Below are positions 8,354 through 17,377 of a DNA stretch of 64,000 nucleotides, piece by piece. The notes below the pieces were generated by a model. That model worked only from the letters and a program-made list of their open reading frames with translations, was not told the origin of the DNA and did not search any database. Origin of the DNA: JBMNNS01 sp050942625 (GTDB lineage Bacteria > Bacillota > Dethiobacteria > DTU022 > UBA8154); the NCBI GenBank assembly GCA_050942625.1, contig JBMNNS010000001.1, positions 1 through 64,000 on the forward strand, given 5' to 3'. How positions within the stretch are numbered: position 1 is the stretch's first letter; every line of letters begins with the position of its first letter. The translations under genes and the position numbers were made by a program.

Positions 8354-9154
8354 TTACTTATGAAATGATTTTTTCTTTTTTGAGAGTTGTTCTAGCAGGT
8401 AAGGGTTTAATACCTTAATATACGTGCCCTTCATACCAAGAGAACGTGATTCTATTACCCCTGCGCTTTCAAACTTACGTAAGGCATTTACTATTACAGA
8501 TCTGGTGATACCAAGTTGATCAGCAATTTTACTGGCAACAAGAAGGCCTTCTTCACCATCAAGTTCTTCAAAAATATGTTCCACTGCCTCCAACTCAGAA
8601 TAAGATAATGTTCCGATAGCAAGCTGAACTACTGCTTTATTTCTAGCTTCACCTTCAATTTTTTCAGCTCTGGCTCTTAAAATTTCCATCCCAACAACAG
8701 TTGCTCCGGTTTCTGCCAATATTAAATCTTCTGCATTAAATGTTTCCGCAAACCGGGCCAAAAGCAAGGTTCCTAACCTTTTGCCGCCACCCATAATAGG
8801 AACGATTGTTGTGAGTTTATTAGTAAATAAACAGCTTTCTTCCTCAATAAAGACACACAGATTGTTTTTTTGGGTTAAATTAACCCTTGTTTCATCATTT
8901 CGCAACAATAATTGGTTATAACGCTCTGGAAATTCTTCATTTTTTAACACCTGTCTAATCATAATTTCACACTCAAATTCGTCAACAAGTGCATACCCTA
9001 AAATATATCCCTCACGGTCAACAATGTAGATGTTGGCATGAATAACGGTTTTTAAAACCTCTGCCACATCTAAAAAGTCCACCCTTTGGCCTGCAGTTTT
9101 TTGGAGTATTTTATTGATACGGCGTGTTTTCTCTAACAGGGGGGAAACAATCAA
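8354..9154 (-). CDS. codY: GTP-sensing transcriptional pleiotropic repressor CodY
   Basis: CodY represses amino-acid synthesis, uptake, competence and adaptation genes while GTP and branched-chain amino acids are high. The N-terminal GAF ligand domain begins [15 protein letters not shown], and the C-terminal winged helix contains [29 protein letters not shown]. At 266 aa the length is normal. I chose TTG at 9154, which has GAGGTG six bases upstream; a GTG at 9163 would use part of that same sequence as its own codon and has a weaker site. It is the last gene of the dprA-topA-xerC-hslV-hslU-codY run, the same order as the codY operon of B. subtilis (codV-clpQ-clpY-codY). Confidence 0.96.
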   Translation of the reverse strand: MIVSPLLEKTRRINKILQKTAGQRVDFLDVAEVLKTVIHANIYIVDREGYILGYALVDEFECEIMIRQVLKNEEFPERYNQLLLRNDETRVNLTQKNNLCVFIEEESCLFTNKLTTIVPIMGGGKRLGTLLLARFAETFNAEDLILAETGATVVGMEILRARAEKIEGEARNKAVVQLAIGTLSYSELEAVEHIFEELDGEEGLLVASKIADQLGITRSVIVNALRKFESAGVIESRSLGMKGTYIKVLNPYLLEQLSKKKKSFHK

Positions 9155-9182
9155 CTTTTTCACCTCTTCCCATAACTGTAAT

Positions 9183-10640
9183 TTATAAAATATATTTGCT
9201 TAAATCTCTATTTTTAACAATATTCTTAAATTTATTCCTTACATATTCCTGGTTTATGGTAATTTTTTGCCCTTTCATATCGGATGCATTGAAAGAAATA
9301 TCTTCTAATAATTTCTCCATGATAGTATGCAAACGCCTAGCACCGATATTTTCCACTTCCTCGTTTACCACATAAGCAATGTCAGCAATCTCCTCAATAC
9401 CATCATCTGAAAACTCTATGTTCACCCCCTCTGTCATCAATAAAGCAGAATATTGTTTAGTAAGGGCATTTTCCGGTTCAACAAGTATTTGTTTTAAATT
9501 TTCCTTGGATAGACTTTGCAGTTCTACCCTGACGGGGAACCTGCCCTGGAGTTCGGGGATAAGATCAGAGGGTTTTGTAAAATGGAAAGCCCCGGCAGCA
9601 ATAAATAACATATAATCCGTCTTTACTGGTCCGTACTTTGTCATAACTGTTGATCCTTCTACAATAGGCAAGATGTCACGTTGAACCCCTTCCCTGGAAA
9701 CATCAGGACCTCCACTTGTAATTTCTTTGCCGGTAATTTTATCAATTTCGTCCAGAAAAACAATTCCGTACTGTTCTGCTCTTTCTACTGCTTCATTGAT
9801 AACTTCATCCATGTCGATCAGCTTTTCCCCTTCCTCTTGCTTGAAAAGCTTTCTCGCCTGTTTTAAAGGAACCTTTTTTTTCTTCTTCTGGCGTAGCAAC
9901 AAATTTCCAAATAAATCTTGCATGTTGAGACCTATTTCATCCATGCCAAGCCCTGAAAAAACCTTTTGCATAGGAGGAGCATTGTCTTCTACCTCAACCT
10001 CCACCAGAATATCCTCTAACTGACCTCCTTTTAATTTTTCCTGTATAACTTTACGTTGTTCGCTGATGTTTTTCCCGGTACTGCTATCCCCATTTTCCTG
10101 TGAAATATGACTATTCTCTAATGGAGACTGAAAAAACATACTGAAAGGGTTATTTTTTTGTTGCTGCCCTGGCGGTGGAACAAGTATATCTAGAAGCCTC
10201 TTTTCGGCTAATTCTAAAGCTTTAAGTTCTACAGCTTTCATCTTTTCTGCTTTTACGATTCTTACAGAAGTATCCACAATATCCCTAACAATTCCCTCAA
10301 CATCTCTGCCCACATAACCTACTTCAGTAAATTTAGTAGCCTCTACCTTCACAAAAGGAGCATTAACAAGTCTGGCTAACCGCCTGGCAATTTCCGTTTT
10401 TCCGACCCCGGTTGGGCCTATCATGATTATATTTTTAGGAAATATTTCTTCTTTAATCTTTCCCCTGAGATTTCTGCGACGATACCTATTGCGCAAGGCA
10501 ATGGCCACACTTTTTTTAGCTTCTTCCTGACCAATAATATACTTATCAAGTTCCTCAACAATTTCTCTAGGGGTTAGTACAGTTTCCAGGTTGGACATTT
10601 TTGGCGGAAAACGCACCTCCATAAAAACAAATTTCTTCAT
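9183..10640 (-). CDS. hslU: ATPase subunit of the HslUV (ClpYQ) protease
   Basis: HslU is the AAA+ hexamer that unfolds substrates and feeds them to the HslV peptidase. Walker A GPTGVGKT is at residues 75-82 and Walker B is in [12 protein letters not shown] long charged intermediate (I) domain occupies roughly residues 130-290, and the C-terminus DLSKYIL is the tail that docks on HslV. At 485 aa it is slightly longer than usual (about 440-465), partly from the N-terminal 14 residues. An ATG at 10598 (M-S-N-L-E-T) would give the standard start, but its GGAGGTG lies 16 bases away, so the start is unresolved. It follows hslV by 33 bases. Confidence 0.95.
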   Translation of the reverse strand: MKKFVFMEVRFPPKMSNLETVLTPREIVEELDKYIIGQEEAKKSVAIALRNRYRRRNLRGKIKEEIFPKNIIMIGPTGVGKTEIARRLARLVNAPFVKVEATKFTEVGYVGRDVEGIVRDIVDTSVRIVKAEKMKAVELKALELAEKRLLDILVPPPGQQQKNNPFSMFFQSPLENSHISQENGDSSTGKNISEQRKVIQEKLKGGQLEDILVEVEVEDNAPPMQKVFSGLGMDEIGLNMQDLFGNLLLRQKKKKKVPLKQARKLFKQEEGEKLIDMDEVINEAVERAEQYGIVFLDEIDKITGKEITSGGPDVSREGVQRDILPIVEGSTVMTKYGPVKTDYMLFIAAGAFHFTKPSDLIPELQGRFPVRVELQSLSKENLKQILVEPENALTKQYSALLMTEGVNIEFSDDGIEEIADIAYVVNEEVENIGARRLHTIMEKLLEDISFNASDMKGQKITINQEYVRNKFKNIVKNRDLSKYIL

Positions 10641-10673
10641 CAGGCTTATCTCGGGCTTATCCAGATTAATTGA

Positions 10674-11204
10674 TCAGATTTCTTCTACTGAAATATGATT
10701 ATTAGTGTAAACACAAATTTCCGATGCTATAGTTAGGGCTTCGCGAGCAACTTCAGCAGGCGAAAGTTTAGTATTTCTGACAAGGGCCCGGGCAGCAGCC
10801 AGTGCATAAGCACCTCCAGATCCTATGGCGGATATACCATCATCAGGTTCGATTACCTCCCCGGTTCCTGAAATGAGTAACAGGGCTTCTTTGGAAGCGA
10901 CAACCAGTAATGCTTCGAGCCTTCTCAAGAAACGATCTGTTCTCCATTCCCTGGCAAGTTCAACAGCAGCCCTGCGTAAGTTACCGTGATAATTCTCCAA
11001 TTGTTTTTCAAATTTGTCAAAAAGCGTTAAAGAATCAGCTACAGAGCCTGCAAAACCGGCCAAAACCCTGTCGTTATAAAACCTTCTTATTTTTACAGCC
11101 CGGTGTTTCATGATAATGCTGCCAGAAAAAGTAACCTGGCCATCTCCAGCAATAGCCACATTATTACCTATTTTAACCGCCAGAATCGTTGTCGCACTAA
11201 ACAA
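10674..11204 (-). CDS. hslV: peptidase subunit of the HslUV (ClpYQ) protease
   Basis: HslV is the threonine-type proteasome-like peptidase chamber. The protein starts M-F-S-A-T-T-I. The catalytic N-terminal Thr (residue 5) is exposed after removal of a four-residue leader, the arrangement seen in Firmicute ClpQ. GDGQVTF, the [17 protein letters not shown] strand and [14 protein letters not shown] are family motifs. At 176 aa it has normal length. The start is TTG at 11204 with AAGGGTGAT upstream. Co-directional and adjacent to hslU and xerC. Confidence 0.95.
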   Translation of the reverse strand: MFSATTILAVKIGNNVAIAGDGQVTFSGSIIMKHRAVKIRRFYNDRVLAGFAGSVADSLTLFDKFEKQLENYHGNLRRAAVELAREWRTDRFLRRLEALLVVASKEALLLISGTGEVIEPDDGISAIGSGGAYALAAARALVRNTKLSPAEVAREALTIASEICVYTNNHISVEEI

Positions 11205-11256
11205 TAAATATCACCCTTCATGTTTCCGAAATTTAGATAACCTTTAGAAAATTTAT

Positions 11257-12153
11257 CTAGGATCTTGGGTGGGTTTTTAAATAAGTTCTTTTAATATTTT
11301 CTTTTGTTATATGGGTATAGAGCTGGGTTGTGGATATGCTAACATGCCCAAGCATTTCCTGAACAATTCTTAAATCTGCACCGGCATTTAACAAATGGCT
11401 GGCAAAGGAATGCCTTAATACATGGGGACTGATATCATGGCAGTAACTTATTTTTAGGCCATAATTATGTACCATGCGCCTAACACTCCTGTCGGATAAC
11501 CTTTTTCCAAATTTGTTTAGAAATAGTGCAGGACTTTTAATTACTTCCTTATTAGCTTCTTCCAGAACAGGCCTGCTTTTTTTTAGATATAGCGCAAGAG
11601 CCTGTAAAGCATAAGCACCTAACGGCACCAGGCGTTCCTTAGAGCCCTTGCCATATACTTTCAAAAGCCCTTCTTCCATATCTACAGCAGCAAGATCCAG
11701 GCCGGTAAGTTCGCTTACCCTTATACCGGCCCCATAAAGTACCTCTAGTATGGCTATATCCCTGCAACCCAAAACGGTTTTCTGATCGGGGGCAGCAAGA
11801 AGCTCCAAAACCTCATCAACATAAAGAAACTTGGGAAGTTTCTTTCCTTTTTTGGGAGAAGCAATAATTTCCCAAGTGTTATTCAGGAGTTTATTTTCCC
11901 TTTTTAGATAACTTAAAAAGGCCCGGATTGCTGACAATTTCCTGGCAATTGTAGTCCGAGTATAGTTATATTCTTTTAACAAGGCAAGATATTGTCGCAA
12001 CAACGGATAATTAATTTGCCCTATATTTATCGAATTTTGATCGATAAAACGTAAAAATTGTAAAATGTCAGACCTGTAACTTTGAACAGTTAATGGGGCT
12101 GCATTCTTTTCTAGCTCTAAAAACTGTAAAAAACCCTTAAAATGATTGTCCAT
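11257..12153 (-). CDS. xerC: tyrosine recombinase XerC (CodV-type)
   Basis: Site-specific recombinase that, with a XerD partner, resolves chromosome dimers at dif. The SAM-like N-terminal DNA-binding domain spans about residues 1-90. The catalytic residues are visible in order: Arg in YGAGIRVSELTGL, Lys in YGKGSKERLVPL, HVLRHSFASHLL (His-x-x-Arg), LGHVSISTTQLYTH (His and the nucleophilic Tyr). 298 aa. ATG at 12153 follows AAGGAAG. It lies between topA and hslV. The methyltransferase gene trmFO, found between topA and codV in B. subtilis, is absent here. Confidence 0.95.
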   Translation of the reverse strand: MDNHFKGFLQFLELEKNAAPLTVQSYRSDILQFLRFIDQNSINIGQINYPLLRQYLALLKEYNYTRTTIARKLSAIRAFLSYLKRENKLLNNTWEIIASPKKGKKLPKFLYVDEVLELLAAPDQKTVLGCRDIAILEVLYGAGIRVSELTGLDLAAVDMEEGLLKVYGKGSKERLVPLGAYALQALALYLKKSRPVLEEANKEVIKSPALFLNKFGKRLSDRSVRRMVHNYGLKISYCHDISPHVLRHSFASHLLNAGADLRIVQEMLGHVSISTTQLYTHITKENIKRTYLKTHPRS

Positions 12154-12261
12154 TGCCTATCTTCCTTAAATATTAGCATATTCAAACTGTTTATGCAAGC
12201 AATTGATAGAATATTTTTCGAAATTTCGACAAGTTATTCAGGTTAACGTTGTTTTTAATTA

Positions 12262-14370
12262 CTAATTACCTTTGCTTTTAACCGCATCCCTTTCCACATA
12301 GGTACACTCTTTATTACTGCAGCAATATGATAAATAAGGGCCGCGGGTTTTTCTTTCAACCAAATAATTGTTGCATTGAGGACAAGACTTATCCACAGGT
12401 TTTTGTGACGAAACGAACTTACAGTTGGGATAATTGCTACAACCAAAAAATTTCCGCCCCCTCTTGCTCCTACGTTCAACAACATCCCCTCCACAAAGAG
12501 GACATTTAACCCCGGTAAAAACTTTTGGCTGCATGGTATAGCGGCAATCAGGGAACCCCGGACAGGCATAAAATTCACCGTACCTGCCAAATTTTTTTAC
12601 AAGATTTTTTCCACAGTGAGGACAAACTTCGTCAGTTTCTTCGTCTGTTATCCTCACCTTTTCCATTTCTTTTTCTGCAACCTCCAAACGTTTTAGAAAT
12701 GGAGCATAAAAGTTATTTAATACCATTTGCCACGAGATTTCCCCTGTTTCCACCTTATCCAATTCATCCTCAAGCTGAGCAGTAAAATCAACATCAATTA
12801 TTTCAGGAAAATAATTTTTCATTAAATCTACAACAATAAAACCTAGTTCGGTTGGCTTTAAAGTTTTTTCCTCCTTAACAACATAGCCCCTTCCCTGAAC
12901 TGTTTCAATGATTGGAGAATACGTGCTGGGTCTCCCTATACCTTTATTTTCCATAGCCTTGACCAGCGAGGCTTCAGTATAGCGAGGTGGAGGCTGGGTA
13001 AAGTGCTGGTTTGGTTTAAGGGAAAGGAGCTTTAATAGTTGTCCCTCCTTTAATGGGGGAAGCTGTTTGTCTACTTCTTTTTCTTTTTCCTTATCCTCAT
13101 TTTCAAATTCCTGATAAATGATCATAAACCCCGGAAATTTTACGGTGGAACCGCTAGCTTTGAACAGGTAGTCCCCTGCTTTAATATCCACCTTAACAAG
13201 TTCTATCAAGGCCGCTTCCATCTGGCTGGCCAAAAAACGATTCCAGATAAGACTATATAAACGAAATTGATCCCTATTAAGATATTTTTTAATTAGCTCT
13301 GGTTCCCTGGTAATCGAAGTAGGACGAATTGCCTCGTGAGCCTCCTGCGCTCCTTTTTTGGAGGAAAACACCCTTGGTTTCTGGGGCAAGTATTGCTTCC
13401 CATATTTTTCATTAATAAAGGAGCGTGTTTCTTCCTGGGCCAGGGATGATACTTTTGTAGAGTCAGTCCTGATATAAGTGATCAGGCCCACAGATTCTCC
13501 TCTTTCACCCACCCCCAATCCTTCATAAAGCTGTTGGGCAATCATCATAGTTTTTTTAGTAGTAAAACCAAGCTGTTTTGAGGCTTCCTGCTGCAGGGTA
13601 CTGGTAGTAAATGGTGCAGAAGGGTTACGTTTTCTTTCCTGTACCTGAAGCTTTTCTATCCGGTAATCCTTCCCCTGAAGATTATCAATGATTGCATTTA
13701 CTTGTTTTTCGTTTTTAAGATCCATCTTACTGTTAGGATGGCCATAAAATTTGGCTATAAAGGTGTTTTTATCTTCCGGGGTCTCAAAATTTCCCTCTAT
13801 AGACCAGTATTCCTCTCTAACGAAGGATTTTATTTCTTGCTCACGGTCACAGATTAAGCGCAAGGCAACGGACTGAACTCTTCCGGCACTAAGACCCTTA
13901 CGTACTTTTTGCCAAAGTAGGGGGCTGATCATATAACCCACCAACCGGTCTAAAATTCGTCTGGCCTGTTGTGCTTCAAATTTATTTCCGTCGATAAGCC
14001 GGGGCTTTGCAAAGGCATTAACAACAGCATTTTTGGTTATTTCATTAAACTCTACCCGGCAGGGAGCATCTTCTTTAATCCCTAAAGAATTACTTAAATG
14101 CCAGCTGATTGCCTCGCCCTCCCTGTCAGGGTCAGTAGCCAAATATATTTGATCAGCTTTTTTGGCAACATCCTTTAGTTCCGTTAGTATTTTTCCTTTT
14201 CCCCTGATGGTTATATATTTTGGTTTAAAATTATTTTGTGGGTCAATCCCCAGCTGGCTTTTGGGTAGATCTACCAAATGCCCCATGGAAGCTTTAACAC
14301 GATAATTTTTTCCTAAAAACTTACTAATGGTTCTTGCTTTTGCAGGGGATTCTACAATTACAAGGTGCAT
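12262..14370 (-). CDS. topA: DNA topoisomerase I
   Basis: Type IA topoisomerase relaxing negative supercoils. The TOPRIM domain is at the N-terminus (MHLVIVESPAKARTISKFLG, and DPDREGEAISWHL with its acidic residues). The active-site Tyr is in GLITYIRTDSTKVS. Three C-terminal zinc ribbons follow, each of CxxC...C(x5-6)C form: CPHCGK, CPLCGG and CPQCNN. At 702 aa the length is normal. ATG at 14370 has GGAGG upstream. It lies 17 bases after dprA and opens the xerC-hslVU-codY run. Nothing unusual seen. Confidence 0.97.
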   Translation of the reverse strand: MHLVIVESPAKARTISKFLGKNYRVKASMGHLVDLPKSQLGIDPQNNFKPKYITIRGKGKILTELKDVAKKADQIYLATDPDREGEAISWHLSNSLGIKEDAPCRVEFNEITKNAVVNAFAKPRLIDGNKFEAQQARRILDRLVGYMISPLLWQKVRKGLSAGRVQSVALRLICDREQEIKSFVREEYWSIEGNFETPEDKNTFIAKFYGHPNSKMDLKNEKQVNAIIDNLQGKDYRIEKLQVQERKRNPSAPFTTSTLQQEASKQLGFTTKKTMMIAQQLYEGLGVGERGESVGLITYIRTDSTKVSSLAQEETRSFINEKYGKQYLPQKPRVFSSKKGAQEAHEAIRPTSITREPELIKKYLNRDQFRLYSLIWNRFLASQMEAALIELVKVDIKAGDYLFKASGSTVKFPGFMIIYQEFENEDKEKEKEVDKQLPPLKEGQLLKLLSLKPNQHFTQPPPRYTEASLVKAMENKGIGRPSTYSPIIETVQGRGYVVKEEKTLKPTELGFIVVDLMKNYFPEIIDVDFTAQLEDELDKVETGEISWQMVLNNFYAPFLKRLEVAEKEMEKVRITDEETDEVCPHCGKNLVKKFGRYGEFYACPGFPDCRYTMQPKVFTGVKCPLCGGDVVERRSKRGRKFFGCSNYPNCKFVSSQKPVDKSCPQCNNYLVERKTRGPYLSYCCSNKECTYVERDAVKSKGN

Positions 14371-14387
14371 CTACACGACCTCCATCA

Positions 14388-15494
14388 CTAAATCCTTACA
14401 TAGTATTGCCCGGGCATCTGTTTAATAAGCCCCTTGAGTTCTAAATTTAAAAGTAAGAGATTAATAAGGGTAAGGTGCACTCCGCTTTGACGACTAATAT
14501 CTTCTAAAAGAAGGGGTTCATAGGATATACAGTTAAGTAGTTTAAGTTCGTCTTCTCCTATTTCAAGTTCTTCATGTTCTTTGTTTTTTAATGAATCAAT
14601 TGGATGCTTATTATCACTGGGGAAAACTGCTATTTCCTCTAAAATATCATCGACCTTCTCTGTAAGTTTTGCCCCCATTTTTATTAGTTTATGACACCCT
14701 CTGCTATAAGGGCTACCAATTCCTCCTGGAACAGCAAAAACTTCTCTGCCTTGTTCCAGGGCAAAATCTGCGGTAATAAGGGCTCCGCTATTTTCTTTTG
14801 CTTCTACAACTAATATTCCCAAAGAAAGACCGCTTATGATCCTGTTTCTGCGTGGGAAATTCCCGGGGAATGGTTTGGTTTGGGGGGGAAATTCGCTAAC
14901 AACAACGCCAGAATAAGCTATTTTTTCCCAGAGTTTTTTATTTTCGGGTGGATAACAAATATCTACTCCACAGCCCAGCACGGCTACCGTCTTCCCACCA
15001 GAATCTACAGCCCCTTTATGTGACCAGGAATCTATGCCGCGGGCCAGGCCGCTGACTATCGCAAATCCTGAGTTAGACAATAGTGAAGCAAATTTATAGG
15101 CTATTTCCCTCCCGTAAACAGTGTGACGGCGGCTGCCAACTATGCCTAAACAAGGTTTTTCATTTAAAATACCAATATCCCCCTTATAATATAATATGGA
15201 AGGGGGATCATAAATATTTAACAATGACTGGGGATAAGCAGGTTCTTCCCAGGTTACTGCAGAACAACCGGTTTTCAGGAACTGTTGCCAGGATTGTTCT
15301 GGATCAATTTTTTGGCGTGCATTAACAATTTGCTGTGTCAGGCTTGGACCAAAACCCCCGATGGCTTGAAACTCACTGGCAGAAGCCTCCCAGATGGCCA
15401 CAGGGTTGCCAAAATGCTTGATTAATTTTTTCATCCTCAGTGGTCCAAGGGATGGTATTAAGTTTAATGCATGATAGTATTTTGCGGATAACAA
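14388..15494 (-). CDS. dprA: DNA processing protein DprA (Smf)
   Basis: DprA protects incoming single-stranded DNA and loads RecA during natural transformation. The N-terminal helix-hairpin-helix part (residues 1-60) is followed by the Rossmann-like core with GIVGSRRHTVYGREIA, SGLARGIDSWSHKGA, TVAVLGCGVDICYPPEN and PRRNRIISGLS. A C-terminal winged-helix-like domain (about residues 300-365) completes 368 aa. TTG at 15494 follows AAGGTGG at about ten bases. With comM elsewhere in the window this suggests a retained DNA-uptake pathway, although dprA is also kept in non-transformable species. Confidence 0.95.
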   Translation of the reverse strand: MLSAKYYHALNLIPSLGPLRMKKLIKHFGNPVAIWEASASEFQAIGGFGPSLTQQIVNARQKIDPEQSWQQFLKTGCSAVTWEEPAYPQSLLNIYDPPSILYYKGDIGILNEKPCLGIVGSRRHTVYGREIAYKFASLLSNSGFAIVSGLARGIDSWSHKGAVDSGGKTVAVLGCGVDICYPPENKKLWEKIAYSGVVVSEFPPQTKPFPGNFPRRNRIISGLSLGILVVEAKENSGALITADFALEQGREVFAVPGGIGSPYSRGCHKLIKMGAKLTEKVDDILEEIAVFPSDNKHPIDSLKNKEHEELEIGEDELKLLNCISYEPLLLEDISRQSGVHLTLINLLLLNLELKGLIKQMPGQYYVRI

Positions 15495-15560
15495 TTTTTT
15501 TTTGCCACCTTCAAGATCTACAATTATTCACAAAATGGGTATTTTTTTAGGAATTAGAAA

Positions 15561-15580
15561 CCATGGGTAATTACCCATGG
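15561..15580. repeat. perfect 20-base palindrome between dprA and the aminomutase gene
   Basis: CCATGGGTAA followed directly by its exact reverse complement TTACCCATGG, with no loop. It lies between the stop of the KamA-family gene (15621) and the start of dprA (15494). A weaker hairpin, caggcc (15602-15607) / ggccctg (15614-15620), is next to the stop codon. Neither is followed by a proper T-run on the minus strand. It could be a weak terminator or a dimeric-protein binding site. Confidence 0.5.
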
Positions 15581-15620
15581 CTCCAAAATTAAGTATACTA
15601 TCAGGCCAGTAGAGGCCCTG

Positions 15621-16853
15621 CTATTCCAAATTTTCATATTCTATAATGCGTTTTTCCCAGGTTCGGACCAGCAACTTGTTAGTTCCCATAGAGATGAGAT
15701 ACTGGGGAAGCATCGGTGTTTTCCCATAGCCGCCTGGTGCATTTACAATATAAGTTGGTATGGCAAGCCCAGAAGTATATCCTCTTAATTTCTCCATAAT
15801 TTCAATACCTTCTTCAACCTTGGTGCGAAAGTGTGAAGTACCTTTTACTCCCTTGGCGTGGAATAAGTAATAAGGCTTGACCATGTTTTTAAGGAGCTCA
15901 TGGTTTAATTTTCTCATCAACAAAGGATCATTATTGATACCTTTTAATAATACTGCCTGGTTCCCAAGGCTGATTCCACTTTTGGCAAGGGCCATTAAAG
16001 CTTCCCTTGCATCTGGTGTAATCTCCAAAGGGTGATTGACCTGGATATTAAGATAAAGGGGTAAATGTTCACTTAACATCCGGCATAACTCAGGTGTAAT
16101 TCTGTATGGTAATGTAATAGGAACCCTGGACCCCAAACGTTTAATTTCTACGTGGGGTATGCGATCAAGCTCTGTTAGCAACCAATCCAGGGTTTCATCA
16201 GCAAGCATTAAGGCATCTCCACCGGTAAGAAGCACATCTCTTATTTCTTCCGTTTCAGCAATATACTGTATGGCAGCTTCTAAATTTTCCCTGGGGGTCT
16301 CAGTATCCACCTCACCAATATTGCGTCGACGCTGGCAATGGCGACAGAAAGAAGCACACTGGTTAGTTACATTAATAATAAGGCGGTCCGGATATCTCCG
16401 GGTAATTGCCGGGGCAGGTGAAGTAAATTCCTCAGCCATGGGATCCATAACCCCACTACTATCATAATATTCCAGCCCACTGGGTATGGACTGCAGGCGA
16501 ACAGGGTCGTCTTTCTTTTGAGGATCTATAAGACTAAGATAATAAGGCACCACAGCCCAGCGGAATTTAGAACCTGCTAAGGATATTTCTTCTTTTTCCT
16601 CCGCCGTAAGCTCAATTAATTGCGCGAGGGTATCCACATCGGAAATCCGTTTCTTTAACTGCCATTTCCAATCCAGCCATTCCTGATCGGAGGCCTTAAA
16701 AAATGTTTTAATTTTTTCCTGCCGTTCCCTAATCTGTTGCCATTCCGTAAAACCCGTTGGGATAGATCCCTGGTATTCCAGATAATCCTTAATATTGTCT
16801 TTAAGTTCCTTGCAGCGTTTTAAGGCTATCTCCTTACGTACATTTGTTTCCAT
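15621..16853 (-). CDS. eam: KamA-family radical SAM aminomutase, predicted glutamate 2,3-aminomutase
   Basis: A 410-residue radical-SAM, PLP-dependent aminomutase. The iron-sulfur motif CASFCRHC puts cysteines at 166, 170 and 173, followed by QRRR. The PLP Lys is in APGGYGKTP (Lys378). Compared from memory with clostridial lysine 2,3-aminomutase, the two Asp residues that hold the substrate's side-chain amino group (Asp293, Asp330) fall at Lys334 (in FHAKG) and Asn371 (in YIVNAPGG). Those are the residues described for glutamate 2,3-aminomutase, so beta-glutamate, a compatible solute, is the likely product. The C-terminal cysteine cluster of lysine aminomutases is missing. ATG at 16853 follows CCGGAGG. 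It is a monocistronic gene with its own strong promoter. Lysine aminomutase remains the alternative. Confidence 0.85.
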   Translation of the reverse strand: METNVRKEIALKRCKELKDNIKDYLEYQGSIPTGFTEWQQIRERQEKIKTFFKASDQEWLDWKWQLKKRISDVDTLAQLIELTAEEKEEISLAGSKFRWAVVPYYLSLIDPQKKDDPVRLQSIPSGLEYYDSSGVMDPMAEEFTSPAPAITRRYPDRLIINVTNQCASFCRHCQRRRNIGEVDTETPRENLEAAIQYIAETEEIRDVLLTGGDALMLADETLDWLLTELDRIPHVEIKRLGSRVPITLPYRITPELCRMLSEHLPLYLNIQVNHPLEITPDAREALMALAKSGISLGNQAVLLKGINNDPLLMRKLNHELLKNMVKPYYLFHAKGVKGTSHFRTKVEEGIEIMEKLRGYTSGLAIPTYIVNAPGGYGKTPMLPQYLISMGTNKLLVRTWEKRIIEYENLE

Positions 16854-16900
16854 ATATTAAACCTCCGGAATATAGCTAATATCAAATTTACGATAAGGTA

Positions 16901-16917
16901 ATAAATACTTTATTTAT
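16901..16917. repeat. inverted repeat at the aminomutase transcription start
   Basis: ATAAATA (16901-16907), a three-base spacer, TATTTAT (16911-16917). It begins about five bases downstream of the predicted transcription start and could act as an operator or as a small 5' hairpin. Confidence 0.4.
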
Positions 16918-16928
16918 GAATTTTTGTT

Positions 16929-16957
16929 ATTATACCATAAATTTAAAAAAGTGTAAA
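16929..16957 (-). promoter_or_regulatory. sigma-A promoter of the aminomutase gene
   Basis: On the minus strand: -35 TTTACA (16952-16957), 17-base spacer, -10 TATAAT (16929-16934) with TGG just before it (extended -10). It lies about 75 bases before the start codon and is one of the best consensus promoters in the window. Confidence 0.8.
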
Positions 16958-17008
16958 TAGATATATTATTACCTATTTCTAGTACGACAAAGGGATAGTC
17001 TGATCTTC

Positions 17009-17374
17009 TTAGCATTCTGTAGAGATTTCTGTTATTCTATTTTTTTCATCAACAAAAACTACCTTGGGGGAATAATTTTGCAGCTCCTCCTGGGAATAAT
17101 GGGCATAACTAATAATAATAACAATGTCACCGCTTTGTACCAACCGGGCTGCAGCACCATTCAAGCAAATCTCACCCTTGCCACGCTCTCCTTTGATGAC
17201 ATATGTTTCCAGTCTGGCTCCATTATTGATATTAACAACATGTACCTTTTCATAGGGCAGGATGTCCGCCTTTTCCAGCAGTTCAGCATCAATGGTTATA
17301 CTTCCTACATAATTAAGGTTTGAATCTGTAACAGTTGCCCTGTGTATTTTAGATTTACAAATTGTGCGCCACAA
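17009..17374 (-). CDS. panD: aspartate 1-decarboxylase
   Basis: PanD makes beta-alanine from aspartate for pantothenate. It is a pyruvoyl enzyme made by self-cleavage between Gly24 and Ser25, visible here as NYVGSITID. The double-psi barrel core contains [23 protein letters not shown]. 121 aa, normal length. The start is TTG at 17374 with GGAGGTG six bases upstream, three bases after the panC stop, so translation is coupled. It is the last gene of the pantothenate operon. Confidence 0.96.
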   Translation of the reverse strand: MWRTICKSKIHRATVTDSNLNYVGSITIDAELLEKADILPYEKVHVVNINNGARLETYVIKGERGKGEICLNGAAARLVQSGDIVIIISYAHYSQEELQNYSPKVVFVDEKNRITEISTEC

Positions 17375-17377
17375 TTT

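Noticed and set aside
12255..12590. 111-residue open frame overlapping the 3' end of topA
   Set aside because: It is a frame shadow of the zinc-ribbon region of topA, which is intact in the main frame.
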